A stretch of 64,000 bases of DNA from PSRI01 sp041484195 (lineage in GTDB: Bacteria > Bacteroidota > Bacteroidia > Chitinophagales > Chitinophagaceae). The notes beneath the pieces are model-generated. The model was not told where the DNA came from, ran no database searches, and saw only the letters and a list, made by a program, of their open reading frames with translations. Within the stretch, counting starts at the first letter, position 1. Every line of letters starts with the position of its first letter. The translations under genes were made by a program, and so were the position numbers. The DNA is taken from assembly GCA_041484195.1 (NCBI GenBank), contig JBGPHC010000007.1, positions 1 through 64,000 on the forward strand. Direction: 5' to 3'. Of the stretch, positions 15,851 through 24,633 are shown piece after piece.

Positions 15851-16474
15851 TTACACAAGCGTAATCTTATTTCTACCAAGTTTCACAAGGCCTTCTTCTT
15901 CCATTTGTTTAAGCAGGCGCGAAACTACGGCACGCGCGGTACCCAGCTCATTTGCCAATTGTTCATGCGTTACGTTGAGGGTGCGGCTTTGAAGGAGTTC
16001 GGATTTTCTTTTCAGGGAGTTCAATAATCGTTCATCCACTTTTTTGAAAGCAACCGCGTTTACCACTTCCAGCAATTCTTCGAAGCGTTTATGGTAGAGT
16101 CTGAATATATAATCCAGCCATTCAGGATATTCCTTGATAAACAGCCTGACTTTTTCCATGGGCAAAAACAAAATCTCCGCATCCTCCTCCACAACCGCCT
16201 TTACTTTGCTTGTCTCGTGATGCAAGCCCCCCAAAAATGACATGATGCAACTCTCGCCGGCTTTTATATAATACAACAATATTTCTTTGCCTTCGTCATC
16301 CGTTCTCATCACCCTGACGCTACCGCTGGCAACGATTGGGATGGCACGTATATTGGCGTTTTCATTTAAAATCGTATCCCCTGAGGAAAAGTTTTTGATG
16401 ATACTGTGCTCATATAACTTTTTCCTAAGCTCAGGCGAAGACTGAAATTCAACTACTTTATCAATTGTTTCCAT
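15851..16474 (-). CDS. Crp/Fnr family transcriptional regulator
   Basis: A 207-residue regulator with an N-terminal cyclic-nucleotide-binding fold (about 15-130), a dimer helix (about 125-150), and a C-terminal winged helix (HTH around THEQLANELGTARAVVSRLLKQ). Only one cysteine (GESCIMS) is present, so it lacks the four-Cys [4Fe-4S] set of true Fnr, and the cAMP-contacting Arg-Ser pair is not apparent. It is transcribed ahead of DUF302, OsmC, DUF6132 and rhodanese and probably controls that cluster. Two dyads in the divergent region with ppsA are candidate sites. Confidence 0.9.
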   Translation of the reverse strand: METIDKVVEFQSSPELRKKLYEHSIIKNFSSGDTILNENANIRAIPIVASGSVRVMRTDDEGKEILLYYIKAGESCIMSFLGGLHHETSKVKAVVEEDAEILFLPMEKVRLFIKEYPEWLDYIFRLYHKRFEELLEVVNAVAFKKVDERLLNSLKRKSELLQSRTLNVTHEQLANELGTARAVVSRLLKQMEEEGLVKLGRNKITLV

Positions 16475-16502
16475 GTCAGGAAATTAGAATTTGCAAAATT
16501 GC

Positions 16503-16534
16503 TGAACATTCTGTGACCAAAAATAGAATGTTCA
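16503..16534. promoter_or_regulatory. Perfect 10-bp dyad over the Crp/Fnr gene promoter
   Basis: TGAACATTCT (16503-16512) and AGAATGTTCA (16525-16534) are perfect inverted repeats separated by 12 bases. The minus-strand -7 element lies in the spacer, so a bound protein would block or position polymerase. Which protein binds is unknown. Confidence 0.5.
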
Positions 16535-16548
16535 ACGCAGCATTCAGA
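16518..16548 (-). promoter_or_regulatory. Promoter of the Crp/Fnr gene
   Basis: On the minus strand, TCTG (16548-16545), a 19-base spacer, then TATTTTTG (16525-16518). This is one mismatch from TTTG-N19-TAnnTTTG. The start codon follows 43 bases on. Confidence 0.5.
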
Positions 16549-16597
16549 ATTGATTCAAACCGCAGTTCAAATTTCATCCTATAGCTTATCGAAACCG

Positions 16598-16611
16598 GTG
16601 ACTCAGGTCAC
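16598..16611. promoter_or_regulatory. GTGAC-N4-GTCAC dyad upstream of ppsA
   Basis: GTGACTCAGGTCAC is a perfect 5-bp inverted repeat with a 4-base centre, 70 bases before the ppsA start. Spacing and half-sites resemble Crp/Fnr-family sites, and the regulator gene is divergent from here. Assignment is by position and form only. Confidence 0.4.
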
Positions 16612-16680
16612 ATGGCTATTTGATGATTGTCATAGTTTTTGAAGCTTAATTTCCAAAACCTTTGAAGTAAAATCAGGGGC

Positions 16681-19116
16681 ATGGAAAAACTGGTAATGAA
16701 ATTCAATGAAATTCATATTGCGGACACTCCAATTGTCGGTGGCAAGAATTCATCTTTAGGTGAGATGTTCACATCCCTGGCCCCAAAAGGTATTAAAGTG
16801 CCGGATGGATTCGCCATTACGGCCAATGCATTTTGGCATTTCCTGGATAGCAACCATTTGAGGGAGCCGCTACAGGAATTAATGAAGGGGCTCGACAGGG
16901 TAAGTTTTTCCAATCTTAATACAACCGGAGAGAAGGCCCGCCAATTGATATTGGAAGGGATTATGCCTGCGGATTTATCTGCCGCAATTATTTCAGCCTA
17001 TAAAGATTTGTGTGGAAAGGAATATGAGGAAGTGGCCGTTCGTAGTAGCGCCACAGCGGAAGATCTGCCTCAGGCAAGTTTCGCGGGCCAGCATGAATCC
17101 TATCTCAATATCAAAGGCGAAAAGGCCCTTCTAATATCGGTACAAAAATGTTTCGCATCGCTATATACTAACAGAGCCATCAAATATCGTGAGGACAATG
17201 GTTTTGACCATGGCAAGATTGCACTCTCCGTAGGCATACAGAAAATGGTTCGATCAGATAAAAGCTGTTCCGGTATAGGCTTTACCCTGGAACCCGAATC
17301 TGGATTCAGGGATATTGTTCACTTGTCAGGCACCTGGGGACTCGGTGAAAATATAGTGCAGGGAACAGTCACTCCCGACGAATTTTTTGTGTTTAAGACC
17401 ACACTCCTTCAGGGAAAGAAAGCGATCATCCAAAAGAAATTGGGCAGCAAGGAAAAAACAATGATTTATGCCCCCAGCGGCAGCAGCGAATCCATAGTCA
17501 ACATCCAAACCGCTCCTGAAAAAAGAGAGCAATTTGTTTTGGAAGATGAGGAAATCACAAAGCTGGCACATTGGGCAATTTTTATTGAACAACATTACCA
17601 GAAACCCATGGATATTGAATGGGCTAAAGATGGGATCAGTGGCGAATTGTTTATAATCCAGGCCAGGCCCGAAACCGTACAAGCACAAAAAAATCCCTAT
17701 CATGTCAATGAATATCGTTTGCTCAAACGTGGGGAATCTCTAGCCAGTGGTGAAGCAATCGGTTCTAAAATAGCCTGTGGAATTGCCCGCATCCTTCAAT
17801 CACCCAAAGAGTCGGAGAAATTAAAGGCCGGAGAAATCATTGTTACTGACCTGACGAGTCCCGATTGGGACCCGATCCTGAAAAAAGCAACTGCCATCAT
17901 TACCAATAAAGGCGGAAGGACCAGCCATGCATCCATTGTAGCCAGAGAATTGGGCGTGCCCGCAGTAGTAGGTACAGGGGATGCGACCAGCAAAATTAAA
18001 GACGGTGAATGGATTACGGTTTCCTGCAGCGAGGGTAGAACAGGTTTTGTATATCGGGGGAAATTAGAATATGCGGAAACCGAAATTGACTTCAGCAGTA
18101 TCAAGATGCCCGAATCCACGAGCCCGATGATGATCGTGGGTGATCCTGAGAAAGCTTTCAAGCTCTCATTCTATCCCAACGAAGGTGTGGGACTGATGCG
18201 AATTGAATTCATCATCACCCATTTTGTGCAGGTGCATCCCATGGCCCTGGTAAAATTCGGGGAACTGAAAGATGAGACGGTAAGGCAAAAGATTGAAGAG
18301 CTTACGCATCATTATCCCGACAAGAAAGAATATTTCGTTGATAAACTGGCGCAGGGGATTGCCACCATCGCCGCGGCTTTCTATCCTAAAGATGTGATCG
18401 TGAGAATGAGCGATTTTAAGACCAATGAGTACGCAAACCTGATTGGCGGCAAGGATTTTGAGCCAAAAGAAGAAAACCCGATGATCGGATTTCGGGGAGC
18501 TTCCAGATATTACAATGACCTATATAAACCTGGATTCGAACTGGAATGCAAGGCTATCCGGTTGGTGAGGGGAGCAATGGGATTGACCAATGTAAAAGTG
18601 ATGATACCATTCTGCAGGACGGTAGAAGAAGGCAGGAAAGTGATCGCAGTGATGGAAGAATTTGGATTGGATCGCCAGAAAGATGATTCACTTGAAATCT
18701 ATGTCATGGCCGAAATCCCCAGCAACGTATTGCAGGCCGAGGATTTTGCTGAGATATTCGACGGATTTTCGATTGGCTCCAATGACCTGACTCAACTAAC
18801 CCTGGGTATTGATCGTGACTCCGCCTTGGTTGCCAATTTGTTCAGCGAGCAAAACAAGGCAGCCAAAATGATGATCTCTATGGTGATCGGAAAAGCAAAA
18901 ATGACTGGCACAAGGATCGGCTTATGTGGACAGGCACCGAGCGATTTCCCGGAATTTGCCCAATTCCTGGTAAAGGAAGGTATAGACAGCATTTCTTTCA
19001 GTCCGGATGCCCTGCTTAAAGGAATTGAAAATATAAATCAGGCAGAATTGAAATTACAAGTACAGGCCAAAGCGGGTTCCGGTTCCAATATTCATTCACG
19101 GGTGGGTGGAAACTGA
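16681..19116 (+). CDS. ppsA: Phosphoenolpyruvate synthase
   Basis: Converts pyruvate plus ATP to PEP, AMP and phosphate, the gluconeogenic bypass of pyruvate kinase. The 811 residues (E. coli enzyme 792) contain the ATP-grasp domain (about 10-335, with AVRSSATAEDLPQASFAGQ), the swivelling phosphohistidine domain (about 375-460, His in GGRTSHASIVARELG) and the PEP/pyruvate TIM barrel (about 480-795, with GSNDLTQLTLGIDRD and a late GLCGQAPSD active-site Cys). It is divergent from the Crp/Fnr gene, with a shared 206-base control region. A last ~15 residues (after about 795) are a non-conserved tail. Confidence 0.96.
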   Translation: MEKLVMKFNEIHIADTPIVGGKNSSLGEMFTSLAPKGIKVPDGFAITANAFWHFLDSNHLREPLQELMKGLDRVSFSNLNTTGEKARQLILEGIMPADLSAAIISAYKDLCGKEYEEVAVRSSATAEDLPQASFAGQHESYLNIKGEKALLISVQKCFASLYTNRAIKYREDNGFDHGKIALSVGIQKMVRSDKSCSGIGFTLEPESGFRDIVHLSGTWGLGENIVQGTVTPDEFFVFKTTLLQGKKAIIQKKLGSKEKTMIYAPSGSSESIVNIQTAPEKREQFVLEDEEITKLAHWAIFIEQHYQKPMDIEWAKDGISGELFIIQARPETVQAQKNPYHVNEYRLLKRGESLASGEAIGSKIACGIARILQSPKESEKLKAGEIIVTDLTSPDWDPILKKATAIITNKGGRTSHASIVARELGVPAVVGTGDATSKIKDGEWITVSCSEGRTGFVYRGKLEYAETEIDFSSIKMPESTSPMMIVGDPEKAFKLSFYPNEGVGLMRIEFIITHFVQVHPMALVKFGELKDETVRQKIEELTHHYPDKKEYFVDKLAQGIATIAAAFYPKDVIVRMSDFKTNEYANLIGGKDFEPKEENPMIGFRGASRYYNDLYKPGFELECKAIRLVRGAMGLTNVKVMIPFCRTVEEGRKVIAVMEEFGLDRQKDDSLEIYVMAEIPSNVLQAEDFAEIFDGFSIGSNDLTQLTLGIDRDSALVANLFSEQNKAAKMMISMVIGKAKMTGTRIGLCGQAPSDFPEFAQFLVKEGIDSISFSPDALLKGIENINQAELKLQVQAKAGSGSNIHSRVGGN

Positions 19117-19234
19117 AGCACAAATTCCGGCTTACTCAAATCAATGAACCCAGCGGAGTTCCGATTCATGCCATTATGCCTTTCGCAGCGTTGTGAATAT
19201 TATTCTGCATAGTATTTTAATATTGCGGGAAGAT

Positions 19235-19858
19235 TCAGCTGGATCCCAGCATAGGGACTGCGTTCCTGCCCTCACAAAACAAGAGGTCGATGATGCTCAG
19301 ATTGGGGAAAAAGCCCTGTTTCTCTTCAAAAACCTGGCGGTATCTGGGACATTTTCCCGAAAATTCCAAATAGTTTTTAGGTAATACCATGTCCCGCCAA
19401 TCTACCGTATCTTGTTGCAAACTGCCAGTCGGCTGGTAGTCTTCAGTGAAACCCAAATCGACAGGCCTGCCGAGTTTATCAAGGGTCCAGTTTAGGACCT
19501 CGAGGTTCCAGTCCCACAGAAACACAAAATTCCGGCAGTAAAATTTCTCCATTTCTTCCCTGTAGAATTCAAACCAGGGTGACCTGTTGTAAGCCGAGAA
19601 AATGGTTCTCCAGTGAATATGTTGCCATCTGGTTCTGTTTGAAATTTTCACATCTCTTACTATTGCGCTGCTATTCCTTCCACCCTCAATGGGAACTGTC
19701 AGATTAACGAGACCGTTGGCAGTAGGAATGATACAACGATTCCTGAAACTCATTTTCTGAAAGAGTTCATATTGCTCAAACTTTACATGCGAAGCGTTGA
19801 TTAAATTTTTATAAACGATAATGCTCGGTAAATATTGTAATTCAATTAGTAACGTCAT
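19235..19858 (-). CDS. WbqC-like family protein
   Basis: A 207-residue protein matching the WbqC family, with the N-terminal LIELQYLPSIIVYKNLINA, the NRCIIPTANGLVNLTVPI segment and the HWRTIFSAYNRSPWFEFY motif. Family members occur in O-antigen and glycan clusters and are common single genes in Bacteroidota. The function is proposed as glycan-related but unproven. It is convergent with ppsA and divergent from the LEA-type lipoprotein gene. Confidence 0.85.
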   Translation of the reverse strand: MTLLIELQYLPSIIVYKNLINASHVKFEQYELFQKMSFRNRCIIPTANGLVNLTVPIEGGRNSSAIVRDVKISNRTRWQHIHWRTIFSAYNRSPWFEFYREEMEKFYCRNFVFLWDWNLEVLNWTLDKLGRPVDLGFTEDYQPTGSLQQDTVDWRDMVLPKNYLEFSGKCPRYRQVFEEKQGFFPNLSIIDLLFCEGRNAVPMLGSS

Positions 19859-20160
19859 TTAATTTGATTTAGTTACCCAATTGTTGAACTCTCGGATCAT
19901 TGATGCATGAAACAAGCCAATTCAAAGTAAATTTTAATGCAATTAAATTTTAAATTACTTTATATAAACGACTGTAATCCAAAATACAACATCATAAAGT
20001 AATTACTACAAAATGGAGCATCTTACAAAACTAGATTTTGTCAAATTTACAGGCATTAAAGCTAATCTTTTTAGCAGCCGATTTTTGATGCTTTGAAGCG
20101 CTTTTTATCTACAATTTTTGAACAGTCTTTATATCGTTATCTTGCAGTCATCAAAATGAT
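19859..20160. other. 302-base AT-rich divergent intergenic region
   Basis: It separates the divergently transcribed WbqC and LEA-type genes. A TTTTTG followed after 17 bases by TATCTTGC near 20118-20146 could be a poor promoter for the plus-strand gene. Nothing else is recognised. Confidence 0.5.
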
Positions 20161-20622
20161 ATGAATAAACTTCACGCTTACCCGCTCCTCCTATTCATTG
20201 TAATTGGATTAGTCAAATGCTCCCAACCCATGCAGCCGGAATGGGTGGGACTGGAGGACGTTGGGATATCCTCAATTGGAAGTTCTGAATCGGTTCTTTC
20301 GATGAAGATTGAGTGCTTCAATCCTAACCAGTTTCCCCTGGTCTTGAAATCTGCCAATCTGGATATTTCGCTGGACAATCATTACCTGGGGCATACAACT
20401 ATCGACAGCCTGATCCGTATTCCGGCCCGGGATACATTTGCCATACCAGTCAAGGTGCAGCTCGATATGAAGAATATTGTAAATAATGCCCTGAGCCTGG
20501 CGTTACAGGATTCGGTGATTCTGAAATTGAATGGTGAAGTTAAGGCCGGCAGGACCGGCCTCCAGATCAGTCGGAAGGTTCATTATGAAGGGAAACAGCC
20601 ATCGGGCCTCTTCCTAAAATAA
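20161..20622 (+). CDS. LEA type 2 family lipoprotein-like protein
   Basis: A 153-residue exported protein. The N terminus is hydrophobic and ends at a Cys (IGLVKCSQ), probably a lipoprotein signal although Lys before Cys is unusual. Residues 35-145 form one LEA14-type (WHy) beta-sandwich, with the usual pattern MKIECFNPNQFPLVLKSANLDISLDN and an IPARDTFAIPVKVQLD segment. In plants and bacteria these domains are linked to stress, and no activity is known here. It is convergent with the HMA gene. Confidence 0.75.
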   Translation: MNKLHAYPLLLFIVIGLVKCSQPMQPEWVGLEDVGISSIGSSESVLSMKIECFNPNQFPLVLKSANLDISLDNHYLGHTTIDSLIRIPARDTFAIPVKVQLDMKNIVNNALSLALQDSVILKLNGEVKAGRTGLQISRKVHYEGKQPSGLFLK

Positions 20623-20648
20623 AAAATAGCCGGAAGAACTTATCCGGC
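20621..20648 (-). terminator. Terminator of the pyrE-HMA transcript
   Basis: On the minus strand, GCCGGA (20648-20643) and TCCGGC (20634-20629) form a 6-bp stem with an 8-base loop, followed by TATTTTTTATTTT. It lies about 20 bases after the HMA stop codon. Confidence 0.6.
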
Positions 20649-20669
20649 GGCGTTAAATCAATTGATATT

Positions 20670-21032
20670 TTAGTGCTTCTCGTGACCCCCTCCGTCCTCG
20701 GTTCTCTTGCAACAGGTGGGAAGTTTATTGTAGGAATCCTCGTTGGCCTTCACATCGTCTGCATCATATCCAACATTCGCAATGGCCGTTTTGACATTCT
20801 CGATATTGGTCCTGTCTGGAAGGTAGGTCACCGTTGTGACTTTTCTCTTATAGTCCACGTTGATTTTCGCAATTCCGTCCTCATGTCTCATATAATTTTC
20901 AATCCTTTGTTTGCATTCATCGCATTGAACTGTAGGAGTCTGGATCTTCACCGTAACCGGCTTCCTGGTTTGAGCCGAAGCCGTAACCATGATCCCTAAT
21001 ATTAGGGCAGAAACGAATGCAATCTTTTTCAT
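20670..21032 (-). CDS. Secreted heavy-metal-associated (HMA) domain protein
   Basis: A 120-residue protein with a cleavable signal peptide (to about ASAQT) and one ferredoxin-like HMA domain (about 25-95). The metal motif is VQCDECKQRI (Cys-x-x-Cys), and a further vicinal CC and His-rich tail (GGGHEKH) could also bind metal. This is a copper/zinc chaperone-like or scavenging protein acting outside the cytoplasm. It begins 18 bases after pyrE on the same strand, an odd pairing, and ends at a clear terminator. Confidence 0.85.
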   Translation of the reverse strand: MKKIAFVSALILGIMVTASAQTRKPVTVKIQTPTVQCDECKQRIENYMRHEDGIAKINVDYKRKVTTVTYLPDRTNIENVKTAIANVGYDADDVKANEDSYNKLPTCCKRTEDGGGHEKH

Positions 21033-21050
21033 AATGCTGGGTTTTAGTTC

Positions 21051-21695
21051 TTATAAATTTACTTCATTTACGCTCCAATCAGCCGGGCTTTTCCGCCAGT
21101 TTAACAAAGTTTTCTCCTGCTCCGGGTTCACGATACCCTTTTCTATAGCCAAAGGCACCAATGTATCATAATTGGTAAGAGATTTGAAAGGGATTCCCGC
21201 TTCCGCAAAAGCTTTGGTGGCCATTTCAAATCCATAATTAAAGATTGAAACCAGTCCTATTACCTCCAGTCCGGCACTTCTCAGCACGCCGCAAACCTGC
21301 AGACTGCTTTTACCAGTTGATATCAGGTCTTCTATTACCACAACTTTCCTGTCGGGTTCAAAATAGCCCTCTATCTGGTTTTCCAGGCCATGTTCCTTGG
21401 GCTTGGGACGCACATAGATATATGGTAATTTCAACTGATCGGCCGCCATCGCGCCCCAGGCAATTCCTGCCGTGGCAACTCCGGCAAGCATATCCGCATC
21501 GGGGAAGTTTTCAAAAATTGTATTGCACAGTTCCGACTTCACGAAATCCCTGGTATAAGGGAAGGAGAGCGTTTTGCGATTGTCACAATAAATCGGGCTC
21601 TTCCATCCGGAGGCCCAGGTAAAGGGCTGTTGCGGATTCAGCCTGATAGCATTAATTTGTAATAGCTTTTCCGCTACCGCTTTTTCGTTCGTCAT
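21051..21695 (-). CDS. pyrE: Orotate phosphoribosyltransferase
   Basis: Joins orotate and PRPP to give OMP in de novo pyrimidine synthesis. The 214 residues contain the type I PRTase PRPP loop VVVIEDLISTGKSS (about 118-131) and the FTWASGWKSPIYCDNR start of the family. The ATG follows a TAATTTTG -7 element by only four bases, so the message may be leaderless. It is the first gene of a two-gene unit with the HMA protein. Confidence 0.96.
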   Translation of the reverse strand: MTNEKAVAEKLLQINAIRLNPQQPFTWASGWKSPIYCDNRKTLSFPYTRDFVKSELCNTIFENFPDADMLAGVATAGIAWGAMAADQLKLPYIYVRPKPKEHGLENQIEGYFEPDRKVVVIEDLISTGKSSLQVCGVLRSAGLEVIGLVSIFNYGFEMATKAFAEAGIPFKSLTNYDTLVPLAIEKGIVNPEQEKTLLNWRKSPADWSVNEVNL

Positions 21696-21699
21696 ATTG

Positions 21700-21707
21700 C
21701 AAAATTA
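21700..21707 (-). promoter_or_regulatory. -7 element of pyrE
   Basis: TAATTTTG on the minus strand, ending four bases before the pyrE ATG. No TTTG is found at the right distance, so only the -7 half is supported. If used, transcription would start at or beside the start codon. Confidence 0.4.
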
Positions 21708-21864
21708 ATAAAAGGAAGGTGATGAATGGATAAGATTTGGGATATTTGAAAGAAGGCAGGAATTCAACCCGTGAGCCGGATAAAATTTTTGACTATTCTT
21801 GCCCGGTCGAGCAACTTCAGACTTCCATCCTGGAATAACCAAGTGCAATTTCAAATCTCAGGAC

Positions 21865-22494
21865 ATGTATATAAAGATCTATTTCGGGAACAAGCCTGTC
21901 TTTTTGTGCGATGAGATCGATACGATTATTCATGAATTTCTACATCATCCCGATACTGTCTTTATTGATGAAATATCGGGTCCCGCTATCAAATCCCTGC
22001 TGCACGAAATAGTAAAATCCGATTTTCATGCCGGCATTATCTGGAATAAGGACCTGAAGGACCTGAAGAAATCTTTCTGGAAACATTTCACCGTTATTCA
22101 GGCTGCAGGGGGCTTGGTTGAAAATGAAAAAAGCGAAGTCCTGATGATCTTCAGAAGGGGAAAATGGGATTTGCCCAAAGGAAAGCTTGAGAAGGGGGAA
22201 AAACTGGAAACCTGCGCTATCAGGGAAGTAGAAGAAGAAACCGGATTAACCGGGCTGCAGATCCTAGAACCATTGCCCACTACCTTTCATACCTATGAGG
22301 AATTCGGAAAACATATCCTCAAAGAATCCTATTGGTTCAGGATGCGGACCCATGCCGCACAAGAAATGAAACCCCAGACCGAAGAAGATATTCATGAGGT
22401 GCAGTGGGTGAGACCGGATGAATTGAAAGAAAAGCTCGCCAATAGTTTCCCCTCGATTGTTGACCTTATTCAATCGGCCGGCGTCGCAACTTAA
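21865..22494 (+). CDS. NUDIX hydrolase
   Basis: A 209-residue pyrophosphohydrolase. An N-terminal ~80-residue extension of unknown role precedes the NUDIX domain (about 85-205), whose box GKLEKGEKLETCAIREVEEETGL is complete, with the metal-binding Glu residues in REVEEE. The substrate is not predictable (ADP-ribose, nucleotide sugars and diadenosine polyphosphates are typical). The ATG at 21865 is chosen because an AGGA lies just before it and the longer frame starts with TTG. It ends 4 bases inside the convergent thioesterase gene. Confidence 0.88.
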   Translation: MYIKIYFGNKPVFLCDEIDTIIHEFLHHPDTVFIDEISGPAIKSLLHEIVKSDFHAGIIWNKDLKDLKKSFWKHFTVIQAAGGLVENEKSEVLMIFRRGKWDLPKGKLEKGEKLETCAIREVEEETGLTGLQILEPLPTTFHTYEEFGKHILKESYWFRMRTHAAQEMKPQTEEDIHEVQWVRPDELKEKLANSFPSIVDLIQSAGVAT

Positions 22495-22919
22495 GCCATT
22501 GGTCTCTTTTCCAGGATCGCCACAGTGAGCCTGCTGATGCAGATTAGTTTTTCTTCCGCATCGTATATCCTGATCTCCCAAACATGGGAAGCCTTACCCA
22601 AATGAACAGGCTTACAAATGCCCGTGACCAATCCTTCTCTGGCACTGCGGACATGATTAGCATTTATCTCCATGCCGACGCAGATAAAGCGGCTGTTGTC
22701 AATGACCATGAAAGAAGCGATGCTACCCAGCGTTTCAGCCAGAGTAACGGAAGCGCCTCCATGTAAGAGGCCATAGGGCTGTCTGGTGCGATGATCCACG
22801 GGCATGGTGGCTTTGATGTAGTTGTCGCCAATTTCTGTGAAGCGGATACCGATAAATCCATTCAAAGTATCCTTCCCCATTTGATTGAGTTCTTCCAGAC
22901 TGAGTTGATGGGGAAACAT
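22491..22919 (-). CDS. Hotdog-fold acyl-CoA thioesterase, MenI/YdiI-like
   Basis: A 142-residue PaaI-type thioesterase. The MPVDHRTRQPYGLLHGGASV segment, with the Glu in TLAETLGS, is nearly the same as in E. coli YdiI/MenI, which hydrolyses 1,4-dihydroxy-2-naphthoyl-CoA in menaquinone synthesis. That role is plausible for a Bacteroidota member but not shown. It starts nine bases after coaD on the same strand, so it is probably co-transcribed. Confidence 0.82.
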   Translation of the reverse strand: MFPHQLSLEELNQMGKDTLNGFIGIRFTEIGDNYIKATMPVDHRTRQPYGLLHGGASVTLAETLGSIASFMVIDNSRFICVGMEINANHVRSAREGLVTGICKPVHLGKASHVWEIRIYDAEEKLICISRLTVAILEKRPMA

Positions 22920-22928
22920 GTAGCTGAA

Positions 22929-23417
22929 TTATAGATTATGAACAGGATGTTTTTTCAAATGCCTCACCACAGGCTCGGGCAGGAAGGGTGAAGCGTCTCC
23001 TCCATTTCGGATCACATCCCGAACCAGGGTCGAGGCGACAGAGGTGTATTGAGGCAGGCAGGTCAGGAATACCGTTTCGATATTATGGTCCAGACTGCGG
23101 TTCATATCGGCTATCGCTTTCTCGTATTCGAAATCATTCACATACCTTATGCCGCGCAGGATAAATTTCGCGTTTACCTTCTTACAACATTCGACCGTCA
23201 ATCCCTCATAAATCAGGGCTTCTACCCTTGGTTCGCCCTTAAATATTTCACGGATCCATTTCAATCTTTGCTCTTCGCTGAACATGGATGCTTTGCCTGC
23301 ATTCCTGCCTATTCCAATCACAAGCTTGTCGAATAATGGTAGTGAGCGGTGGATTATGTCCAGGTGCCCGATCGTTATCGGATCAAAAGTTCCCGGGAAA
23401 AGACAAATGCGCTGCAT
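22929..23417 (-). CDS. coaD: Phosphopantetheine adenylyltransferase
   Basis: Adds AMP to 4'-phosphopantetheine to form dephospho-CoA, the penultimate step of CoA synthesis. The nucleotidyltransferase motif GTFDPITIGHLDII is at the very N terminus, which fixes the start at MQRIC (23417) and gives 162 residues, the family's standard length. A longer open frame adds 17 unrelated residues and is rejected. The late STLVRD motif is also present. coaD leads a two-gene unit with the MenI-like thioesterase. Confidence 0.95.
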   Translation of the reverse strand: MQRICLFPGTFDPITIGHLDIIHRSLPLFDKLVIGIGRNAGKASMFSEEQRLKWIREIFKGEPRVEALIYEGLTVECCKKVNAKFILRGIRYVNDFEYEKAIADMNRSLDHNIETVFLTCLPQYTSVASTLVRDVIRNGGDASPFLPEPVVRHLKKHPVHNL

Positions 23418-23540
23418 GGTTTGACTTGTATTAGCATGAAATAATCGGGTGGTTAAGAAAGTATGCAAACTAATGTAAAATTCCTCATGAGAAACTTATC
23501 CAACTTTCAGATCGGCACGAGGATATCTAAAATATTCCGA

Positions 23541-24476
23541 TCAATTATTCATCTCTCTGCCGCCTGCCAGCAGGTACAATACCGCCATCCTTGTTGCCAC
23601 TCCGTTTTCGACCTGCTGCAGGATGATGGATTGTTTGGAGTCAGCCACATCGCTGTCCAACTCAACGCCCCTGTTGATGGGTCCCGGATGCATGATCAAT
23701 ATTTCCTTGCCCAGTGAGTCCAGCAATTTCCTGCTGATACCGTATGCAAGGTTGTATTCCCTCAGGGAGGAAAACAATACCTGATTTTGCCGCTCCAGTT
23801 GTATCCTCAATACGTTTGCTACATCGCACCATTCCAATGCCTTCTTTATTTTGTATTCAACGCGGATATCAAAAGCTTCCTGCATGTATTTGGGAATGAG
23901 GGTTGGCGGCCCGGCCACCATGATTTCGGCTCCCATTTTTTTGAGGAGATAGATATTGCTTAGGGCCACGCGGGAATGCATGATATCGCCAACTATGGCC
24001 ACTTTCAACCCTTCCAGTCTACCCATTTTCTCCCTCATGGAAAAGGCATCCAGGAGGGCTTGTGTGGGATGTTCATTGATGCCGTCGCCCGCATTTACAA
24101 TGGAAGCGGGAATATGTTTTGCAAGAAAATAAGGAGCTCCGCTCGCGCTGTGACGCAATACCACCATATCCACTTTCATGCTCAGGATATTATTGACTGT
24201 ATCGAGCAGGGTTTCTCCTTTTGACACAGAGGACCCGCTGCTGGTGAAATTGATGGTATCCGCACTCAGCCTTTTTTCGGCCAGTTCAAAAGAGATCCTG
24301 GTACGGGTGGAACTTTCGAAAAACAAATTCACAATGGTAACATCCCTCAGGGTTGGAACCTTCTTGATGGGACGCTGTAAGACTTCCTTGAATTGCGTTG
24401 CTGTGTCTAAAATGAGTTGAATATCCCTGGGGTGGAGTTCTCTAATGCCCAACAGATGTTTTGTACTGAGTTGCAT
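23541..24476 (-). CDS. pyrB: Aspartate carbamoyltransferase catalytic subunit
   Basis: Condenses carbamoyl phosphate with aspartate, the first committed pyrimidine step. The 311 residues show the carbamoyl-phosphate motif SSTRTRISFE (about 54-63), HPTQALLDAF (about 137-146) and the aspartate-loop HPGPINRGVE. No regulatory chain (PyrI) is nearby. pyrR lies upstream on the same strand after 157 bases, but pyrB has its own good promoter at 24484-24515 and almost no leader, so attenuation by PyrR at this start is unlikely. Confidence 0.97.
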   Translation of the reverse strand: MQLSTKHLLGIRELHPRDIQLILDTATQFKEVLQRPIKKVPTLRDVTIVNLFFESSTRTRISFELAEKRLSADTINFTSSGSSVSKGETLLDTVNNILSMKVDMVVLRHSASGAPYFLAKHIPASIVNAGDGINEHPTQALLDAFSMREKMGRLEGLKVAIVGDIMHSRVALSNIYLLKKMGAEIMVAGPPTLIPKYMQEAFDIRVEYKIKKALEWCDVANVLRIQLERQNQVLFSSLREYNLAYGISRKLLDSLGKEILIMHPGPINRGVELDSDVADSKQSIILQQVENGVATRMAVLYLLAGGREMNN

Positions 24477-24483
24477 TAGGAGG

Positions 24484-24515
24484 CGAAATTATAGTTTAAA
24501 TCTTCAATATCCAAA
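24484..24515 (-). promoter_or_regulatory. Promoter of pyrB
   Basis: On the minus strand, TTTG (24515-24512), a 20-base spacer, then TAATTTCG (24491-24484), one mismatch to TAnnTTTG. The ATG is only seven bases further, so the leader is at most a few bases, and there is no purine-rich ribosome site. Confidence 0.5.
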
Positions 24516-24633
24516 ACTGAAAAATTCTCAGAACTTAATTCGACTGAGCTTCAATCCCCTATTCGTCATGTTTCAATTCCCCAGCCTTTTTTGCGTACCG
24601 GAAAAATCCTTTCCTTCGCCAATTGGGCAATGG

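Noticed and set aside
24477..24633. PyrR-controlled attenuator between pyrR and pyrB
   Set aside because: No paired terminator/antiterminator hairpins are found, and the pyrB promoter lies next to its start codon.
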